Origin: Lachnospiraceae bacterium
Lineage (GTDB): Bacteria; Bacillota; Clostridia; Lachnospirales; Lachnospiraceae
Reading direction: 5' to 3'
Assembly: GCA_014804365.1 (NCBI GenBank)
Contig: JAAUZX010000023.1
Location: 1-37,196 of the forward strand
DNA: 37,196 nt
This document shows positions 32,318 through 37,196 of the stretch, in pieces. The first letter of the stretch is position 1; the number at the start of each line of letters is the position of its first letter. The notes under the pieces were generated by a model, which saw nothing but the letters and a program-made list of their open reading frames with translations, searched no databases and was not told the origin of the DNA. Both the position numbers and the translations under genes were made by a program.

Positions 32318-33262
32318 ATGAAGTATATTAAGGATTATAAAGAGGGCGACAGAGTATTTGATATCTATCTGTGCAAACATAAGCAGTCCGCGGTTACGAA
32401 GAACGGCAAACCATATGACAACGTGATCCTGCAGGATAAGACAGGAACCGTGGATGCTAAAATATGGGATCCTAATAATGCAGGAATCGAGGATTTCGAT
32501 ACATTAGATTACATAGAAGTGTATGGGGATGTAACCAGCTTTCAAGGAGCCAATCAGGTTAATGTGAAACGCATCCGCAAGTGCAATGAGGGTGAATATG
32601 ATCCCGCAGATTATCTTCCTGTAAGCAAATATCCGATCGAGGATATGATGAAAGAGCTGCTTGCGCTGATCGACAGCATCGGGAATCCATATCTGAAGAA
32701 ATTGCTGCAGGCTTTTTTCGTGGAAGATGAGGCATTTGTGAAGGTATTTAAACAATCCTCTGCGGCGAAGACGGTGCACCATGGTTTTGTGGGCGGACTG
32801 CTGCAGCACACGCTTGCAGTGGCGAGGCTGTGCGATTATTTCAGCAGTCAATATGCCGTTTTGAACAGAGACCTTCTGCTGACGGCGGCGATCTGTCATG
32901 ATATCGGCAAGACGAAAGAGTTGTCTCTTTTCCCGCAGAATGATTATACGGATGACGGACAGTTCCTCGGGCATATTGTAATCGGCAGTGAGATGATCGG
33001 GGAGAAGATCAGGATGATAGACGGATTCCCGGCGTTGCTTGCAGGGGAACTGAAACACTGCATTCTGGCACATCACGGGGAGTATGAGTTCGGATCACCC
33101 AAGAAACCTGCTATTGTGGAAGCGATCGCGCTGACCTTTGCGGATAATACCGATGCGAAGATGGAGACCTTCACGGAACTTCTGGAAAGTACGAATGAGA
33201 CGGGGTGGCTTGGATATAACAGGCTGTTTGAGTCTAATGTGAGAGGGACGAAGGTAGAGTAG
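32318..33262 (+). CDS. yhaM: 3'-5' exoribonuclease YhaM
   Basis: The 314-residue protein has the usual YhaM length. An N-terminal OB fold (about 10-95: VILQDKTGTVDAKIWDPNNA, then VYGDVTSFQGANQVNVKRIR) binds RNA. A metal-dependent HD domain follows: GFVGGLLQHTLAVARLCDYF, TAAICHDIGKTKEL and CILAHHGEYEFGSPKKP. It trims RNA and some DNA 3' ends in the cytoplasm. The frame opens at 32189, but that 43-residue extension is Arg/Cys-rich and out of family, while GAGG lies 6 nt before ATG 32318. rlmD begins 25 bp after its stop, so the two are likely one operon. Confidence 0.94.
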   Translation: MKYIKDYKEGDRVFDIYLCKHKQSAVTKNGKPYDNVILQDKTGTVDAKIWDPNNAGIEDFDTLDYIEVYGDVTSFQGANQVNVKRIRKCNEGEYDPADYLPVSKYPIEDMMKELLALIDSIGNPYLKKLLQAFFVEDEAFVKVFKQSSAAKTVHHGFVGGLLQHTLAVARLCDYFSSQYAVLNRDLLLTAAICHDIGKTKELSLFPQNDYTDDGQFLGHIVIGSEMIGEKIRMIDGFPALLAGELKHCILAHHGEYEFGSPKKPAIVEAIALTFADNTDAKMETFTELLESTNETGWLGYNRLFESNVRGTKVE

Positions 33263-33287
33263 GATAGCGAAAGAGGTATGACGATCT

Positions 33288-34892
33288 ATGGATTACGGAA
33301 AGTATCAGAAAAATGATATTGTCACGGTCACGATAGAGGATATCGGTAATGACGGTGAAGGAATCGGCAAGGCGGAAGGATATACGCTTTTCGTAAAAGA
33401 TGCGGTTATCGGTGATGTGGTGGAGGCGAGAATCACCAAATGTAAGAAGAATTATGGTTATGCGAGAGTAGAGAAGGTGGTAACGCCTTCTTCTTTTCGT
33501 GTGGAACCAAAGTGCAGATTCTACAGACAGTGCGGCGGCTGCCAGATTCAGGCTATGAGCTATGACCGGCAGTTAATCTATAAACAGGATAAGGTACGAG
33601 GAAATCTGATTCGCATCGGCGGATTTAGGCCGGAGCTGGTGGATGTTGTGACGGAACCGATTGTCGGCATGGACGAGCCGTGGCACTACCGCAATAAGGC
33701 GCAGTATCCGGTAGGATATGATAAGAACGGTAATCTTGTCACCGGTTTCTATGCGGGCAGGACACATGACATTATAGCAAACACTGACTGCGCGTTAGGC
33801 GCGCCGGAGAATCAGGATATTCTTGAGGCGGTTTTAGACTATATGCGAGAGAACCATGTAACCGCGTACCGCGAGGCAGAGAGCACCGGGCTGGTGCGTC
33901 ATGTGCTGATCCGGACAGGATTTCAGTCGGGGGAAATCATGGTATGTATTGTGATTAACGGGAGGAAGCTGCCGGCAGAGGAGAGGCTGGTTGAGAGGTT
34001 GATAGGGCTGAGATTCTCGTATGGTGTAGATGGGGAAGTATTAGCGGGTGAAAAACGAAGGGCGGTTCATAAAAAGGTAACAAGCATCTCTGTCAGCATC
34101 AACACTGAGAAGACGAATGTAATTATGGGGAAGGAAATTCGAGTGATCTGGGGGCAGGATCGGATTCATGATACTTTGGGTGGAATATCTTTTGCGATTT
34201 CTCCGCTGTCATTTTATCAGGTCAATCCCGTGCAGACAGAGAAATTGTATGTTCTCGCACTGGATTATGCCGGATTGACAGGGAAAGAGACCGTCTGGGA
34301 CTTGTACTGCGGAATCGGAACAATATCCCTCTTTATGGCGAAGAAGGCAAAGCAGGTATACGGCGTGGAAGTAGTTCCGGAGGCGATTGCGGATGCCGGA
34401 GAGAATGCCCGCGATAATGAGATCAGTAACGTGCAGTTCTTCGTTGGAAAGGCGGAAGAAGTATTGCCGGCATTTTATGAGGGGAAATTGAATACGGATG
34501 ATGTGTTGGGAGAGGGAAACGGCAAGGAAATAGGATTAACGGACGATCAGATGCGGCATCCCGACGTGATTGTGGTAGATCCGCCGCGTAAGGGATGTGA
34601 TGAGAAGTGTCTGGAGACAATGCTTGCGATGAAACCGGATAGAATCGTGTATGTGAGCTGTGACTCGGCGACACTGGCGAGAGATGTGAAAGTACTGTGT
34701 GAAGGTGGGTATGAGTTGAAAAGAGTGCGGGCGGTGGATCAGTTTGGGCATAGTGTGCATACAGAATCTGTGAGTCAGCTTGTGAGAAAAGATACAGATG
34801 ACAGTATAGTAGGGAATACAGGGAGTACGGTGAAGAAAAAAGTAAATTATCGTGAAGAAGAGATACCGGATTGTGGGTGTATTTATGGATAA
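33288..34892 (+). CDS. rlmD: 23S rRNA (uracil-C5)-methyltransferase, RlmD/RlmCD family
   Basis: This SAM enzyme makes 5-methyluridine in 23S rRNA. An N-terminal TRAM domain (5-63) is followed by Fe-S cysteines (CRFYRQCGGCQIQ), the SAM site VWDLYCGIGTISLFMAKKAK, VVDPPRKGCDE, and the catalytic YVSCDSATLARDVK. At 534 residues it is about 75 longer than the usual roughly 455. The surplus is an insert near 235-260, an acidic/Gly insert near 405-420, and a 30-residue C-terminal tail ending in Cys residues. GAGG lies before ATG 33288. Firmicute members can modify both U747 and U1939, so the exact site is uncertain. Confidence 0.93.
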   Translation: MDYGKYQKNDIVTVTIEDIGNDGEGIGKAEGYTLFVKDAVIGDVVEARITKCKKNYGYARVEKVVTPSSFRVEPKCRFYRQCGGCQIQAMSYDRQLIYKQDKVRGNLIRIGGFRPELVDVVTEPIVGMDEPWHYRNKAQYPVGYDKNGNLVTGFYAGRTHDIIANTDCALGAPENQDILEAVLDYMRENHVTAYREAESTGLVRHVLIRTGFQSGEIMVCIVINGRKLPAEERLVERLIGLRFSYGVDGEVLAGEKRRAVHKKVTSISVSINTEKTNVIMGKEIRVIWGQDRIHDTLGGISFAISPLSFYQVNPVQTEKLYVLALDYAGLTGKETVWDLYCGIGTISLFMAKKAKQVYGVEVVPEAIADAGENARDNEISNVQFFVGKAEEVLPAFYEGKLNTDDVLGEGNGKEIGLTDDQMRHPDVIVVDPPRKGCDEKCLETMLAMKPDRIVYVSCDSATLARDVKVLCEGGYELKRVRAVDQFGHSVHTESVSQLVRKDTDDSIVGNTGSTVKKKVNYREEEIPDCGCIYG

Positions 34893-34979
34893 ACAGGAAA
34901 AGCGATGAGGTGTAATGCTGTGCTTGTGTTATTTGTGTAATATAGCAATTGATGTTGGATAGTAAAATAAGTTGATTAT

Positions 34980-35027
34980 GAGCAAAAGTCGGGCCGAAAA
35001 AGGACTGGTTTTTGCTCTATTTTTTGT
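34980..35027 (+). terminator. Terminator after rlmD
   Basis: GAGCAAA-AGTC pairs with GACT and TTTGCTC across an imperfect stem, followed by TATTTTTT. It lies about 90 nt after the rlmD stop and closes the yhaM-rlmD unit. Confidence 0.75.
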
Positions 35028-35180
35028 CTGATTTGCATATTCAGCAAAAAATATATAACAGGCTTGATATTGTTTACCACTCTCGTAGTGAACTGCTGTG
35101 GCTTATGCAGCGGTAACGGCGGCGCTGGGAACATGAAGTATCTGTTCTGAATAATACAGAACAGAAAATATATGTGATTA

Positions 35181-35220
35181 AGTAGAGGGGGATTTCTCTG
35201 ATGAGAAATCCTCTTCTACT
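35181..35220 (+). other. 18-bp hairpin upstream of the amylase promoter
   Basis: Positions 35181-35198 and 35203-35220 pair fully if two G-U pairs are allowed, around a TGAT loop. The core is GGATTTCTC/GAGAAATCC. No T-run follows. It lies about 48 bp before the -35 box. It could be an operator, an RNA end-protecting hairpin or a repeat. The rest of the 34893-35357 gap shows no coding potential. Confidence 0.6.
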
Positions 35221-35267
35221 GCCTGCTTAGATCATAGATGATATAGGATGCAATCCCAATGATAACC

Positions 35268-35296
35268 TTGACAAGTAATATTGGATTTGCTATTCT
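35268..35296 (+). promoter_or_regulatory. Sigma-A promoter of the GH13 gene
   Basis: A perfect TTGACA (35268-35273), a 17-nt spacer and TATTCT (35291-35296) lie about 60 nt before the start codon. This is the best promoter match in the window. Confidence 0.65.
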
Positions 35297-35314
35297 TAGA
35301 CTAAAGGTTAAGCG

Positions 35315-35331
35315 GTTTACTAAAAGTAAAC
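35315..35331. promoter_or_regulatory. GTTTACT-AAA-AGTAAAC inverted repeat, likely operator
   Basis: This perfect 7-bp inverted repeat lies just downstream of the expected transcription start of the amylase gene, a classic repressor position. LacI-family sugar regulators often bind such sites. No regulator gene is adjacent within the window. Confidence 0.45.
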
Positions 35332-35357
35332 GGAATGAAAGCGGGGATATAGTAAAA

Positions 35358-36890
35358 ATGCGAGGAAAGATAAAGAACATAACGCCGGCAATTCTGGCTG
35401 CGGTGTCGCTGTTTATGACAGCTTGTTCCGGCTCCGATATTCCGAGTCAGGAAACAAATAAGGATAGCGGAATCATAGAAGGTGCAGCGACAGAAACGGA
35501 AATTGAAGCCGAAACAGAAACAGCAGAAGCAGGTAATGAGTCGGAGGCGGCAGTAGAAGAGGAGCCTGAAGAGACCGTCGTCAGATACCAGCCGGAATGG
35601 ACCAAGGACGCTGTCATATATCAGGTGAATGTCAGACAATATACGGAGGAAGGAACTTTTCAGGCTTTTTCCGGTCATTTGCAGGAGTTAAAGGATATGG
35701 GGATTACGACATTGTGGTTTATGCCGATTTACCCAATATCGGAAACAAAGCGTTCGGGAGTGCTTGGCTCCTATTACTCTATAACGGATTACCGCGCAGT
35801 GAATCCTGAGTTCGGAACAGATGAAGACTTTGCCGCATTAGTGGCGGAAGCGCATGATATGGGCTTTCATGTGATGCTGGACTGGGTGGCGAATCACACC
35901 GGATGGGACTGTGCGTGGATAACGGAACATCCGGACTGGTACACACAGGATGGACAGGGCAACGTTATTTCACCGGAAGGAATGGGCTGGCCGGATGTGG
36001 CGGATCTTAATTATGACAGCAGTGATATGAGAGCAGAGATGATTGACTGCATGAAATACTGGGTGGAAGAATATGATATTGACGGTTTCCGATGTGACTT
36101 TGCTAATGGTGTTCCGCTGGATTTCTGGGAAGATGCAAGAGCGCAGCTCGAAGAGATTAAACCCTTGTATATGCTGGCGGAGGATAATCTGGTAAAAGAG
36201 CTTCTGGATAGCGCGTTTGATATGAATTATAACTGGGGGCTTTACGATGCAATGTTAGAGGTTGCAAAGGATAATAAAAAGGCGGATAAGTTAAAGATTT
36301 ATATTCCGGATGATTTTCCGGACGGAACCTATACTTTGAATTTTTTGGATAATCATGATAAGAATTCTTATGAAAGAACGATCATGGAAGGGTTCGGGGC
36401 AGACAGCCTGCCGGCAATGTTCTCCTTTATCTATACAATTCCCGGTGCACCGCTTGTTTACACCGGTGATGAAATCGGACTGGACCATAAGATTGCGTTT
36501 ATGGAAAAGGATACGGTGGATTGGGAGAGCTCAGATTACTCTTACAGGGAACTTCTGGCGAGGCTGGGAGAAATCCGAAGCGGAAATCCGGCGCTTTACT
36601 GCGGTAATTATGGCGGCGGCATAAATTATTACGAGACCGATAATAAAAACATTTTTGCTTTTTACCGTCAGAACGGCGACAACTGCATTAAGTGTATTTA
36701 TAACTTATCCAAGCGGGAACAGACCATAGACGTATCGGAAATCATTGACGGAACGGAGACGGTCCTGCTGCACGGACAAGGGGGAGAAGAGCCCCGAATG
36801 GAGGATTATCCGGTCAGTGAAGACGGGCTTGATGGGGAAGTGACATTACAACCATGGGAGTTTTGGATTATATCGGGAAAGGAAGGTTGA
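35358..36890 (+). CDS. GH13 alpha-amylase-family lipoprotein
   Basis: The 510-residue protein begins with a lipoprotein signal (MRGKIKNITPAILAAVSLFM, lipobox TACSG), so it is tethered outside the membrane after an acidic, Glu/Thr-rich linker (about 30-75). The catalytic barrel has GH13 regions I to IV: MLDWVANHTG, IDGFRCDFANG (nucleophile Asp), YMLAEDN (acid/base Glu) and NFLDNHDKNSY (transition-state Asp). A C-terminal beta domain follows. It should cleave alpha-glucans or maltodextrins outside the cell. ATG 35358 is chosen because the signal peptide starts there; the frame upstream to 35259 covers the promoter. MalQ follows 4 bp later. Confidence 0.92.
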   Translation: MRGKIKNITPAILAAVSLFMTACSGSDIPSQETNKDSGIIEGAATETEIEAETETAEAGNESEAAVEEEPEETVVRYQPEWTKDAVIYQVNVRQYTEEGTFQAFSGHLQELKDMGITTLWFMPIYPISETKRSGVLGSYYSITDYRAVNPEFGTDEDFAALVAEAHDMGFHVMLDWVANHTGWDCAWITEHPDWYTQDGQGNVISPEGMGWPDVADLNYDSSDMRAEMIDCMKYWVEEYDIDGFRCDFANGVPLDFWEDARAQLEEIKPLYMLAEDNLVKELLDSAFDMNYNWGLYDAMLEVAKDNKKADKLKIYIPDDFPDGTYTLNFLDNHDKNSYERTIMEGFGADSLPAMFSFIYTIPGAPLVYTGDEIGLDHKIAFMEKDTVDWESSDYSYRELLARLGEIRSGNPALYCGNYGGGINYYETDNKNIFAFYRQNGDNCIKCIYNLSKREQTIDVSEIIDGTETVLLHGQGGEEPRMEDYPVSEDGLDGEVTLQPWEFWIISGKEG

Positions 36891-36894
36891 CGGA

Positions 36895-37196
36895 ATGGGT
36901 ATGGCAGTAAAGAGATGTATTGGAAAAGAACGAATGGCAGGAGTTTTGATGCCGGTTGCTTCCTTACCTTCTGCAGACGGGGCAGGCAGTTTCGGAGAGG
37001 AGACATATAAGTTCATTAAGATACTGGCGCAGACGGGTGTGAAGATCTGGCAGATTCTTCCGCTGAATCCGCTCGGATTCGGTAATTCTCCCTATCAGCC
37101 GTATTCCTCTTATGCAGGAGATGAATTGTACGTAGATATCGGGCTTTTGGAGAAGGAAGGTTATCTGCCGCGGAAGAGAATACGCTTTGCGGAAGA
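36895..37196 (+). CDS. malQ: 4-alpha-glucanotransferase, N-terminal part (cut by window end)
   Basis: The visible 100 residues match the start of GH77 amylomaltase: RMAGVLMPVASLPSADGAGS, then GVKIWQILPLNPLGFGNSPY, then QPYSSYAGDELYVDIGLL. MalQ moves glucan units between maltodextrins in the cytoplasm. AAGG lies 8 nt before ATG 36895; a second ATG two codons later is less well placed. With only 4 bp after the GH13 stop, both genes form one maltodextrin operon. The gene runs past the end of the window, so catalytic residues are not visible. Confidence 0.93.
   Translation, partial: MGMAVKRCIGKERMAGVLMPVASLPSADGAGSFGEETYKFIKILAQTGVKIWQILPLNPLGFGNSPYQPYSSYAGDELYVDIGLLEKEGYLPRKRIRFAE

Noticed and set aside
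1..37196. CRISPR array, tRNA or rRNA genes
   Set aside because: No regularly spaced repeats, cloverleaf-like sequences or rRNA stretches were noticed by eye; a covariance search was not possible here.

Overview
The window looks like chromosome from a low-to-mid GC Firmicute of the Lachnospiraceae type (Clostridia). The evidence is gene content: a class II (about 500-residue) GalT, YhaM, MutS2, TrmL, a VanW protein, an Rpn/PD-(D/E)XK nuclease and OmpR-type two-component genes. Strong purine-rich Shine-Dalgarno sites fit the same group. No rRNA, tRNA or CRISPR array was seen. The species cannot be named from the sequence alone.

Layout. Positions 1-945 are debris of a mobile element: a tiny hydrophobic ORF, a broken reverse-strand fragment and a frameshifted tyrosine-integrase C terminus. 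Next come an AraC regulator and the Leloir genes galK-galT (1001-4974), closed by a terminator. An XRE regulator (5195-5542) faces an 826-bp gap. That gap holds candidate operators and two related, oppositely oriented, highly structured elements (about 5819-5991 and 6101-6262). Positions 6369-12675 carry housekeeping and envelope genes: a DnaQ-like exonuclease, a TPR-like membrane protein, a 31-residue membrane peptide, a VanW protein, an AIR-synthase-like protein, an Lrp/AsnC regulator coupled to an aminotransferase, and trmL. The reverse strand at 12698-18715 holds a two-component system, an AraC/GyrI-like regulator and mutS2. A second XRE gene (19267-19491) lies beside two 17-bp palindromes that overlap a forward sigma-A-like promoter.

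That promoter points into a glycopolymer cluster (19833-29161): glycosyltransferase, WecB epimerase, ABC exporter permease, ABC ATPase with a Wzt-type C-terminal domain, a fused methyltransferase/coiled-coil/GT4/GT2 protein, and an LtaS-like phosphotransferase. Together they look like synthesis, end-capping, export and decoration of a surface glycan. After gene debris and an Rpn-type nuclease come a catalytically dead HtrA-like PDZ protein, yhaM and rlmD (30816-34892). The window ends with a GH13 lipoprotein and the start of malQ (maltodextrin use).

Most notable: (i) a 55-nt palindromic element present twice, 3 differences apart, each flanked by 8-bp target duplications and ending in 5'-GTAA, which suggests an IS66-type MITE; (ii) the paired structured elements at 5.8-6.3 kb, which share an architecture and conserved helix mismatches although their arms differ in sequence; (iii) a possible Gram-positive counterpart of methyl-capped, Wzt-recognised glycan export.
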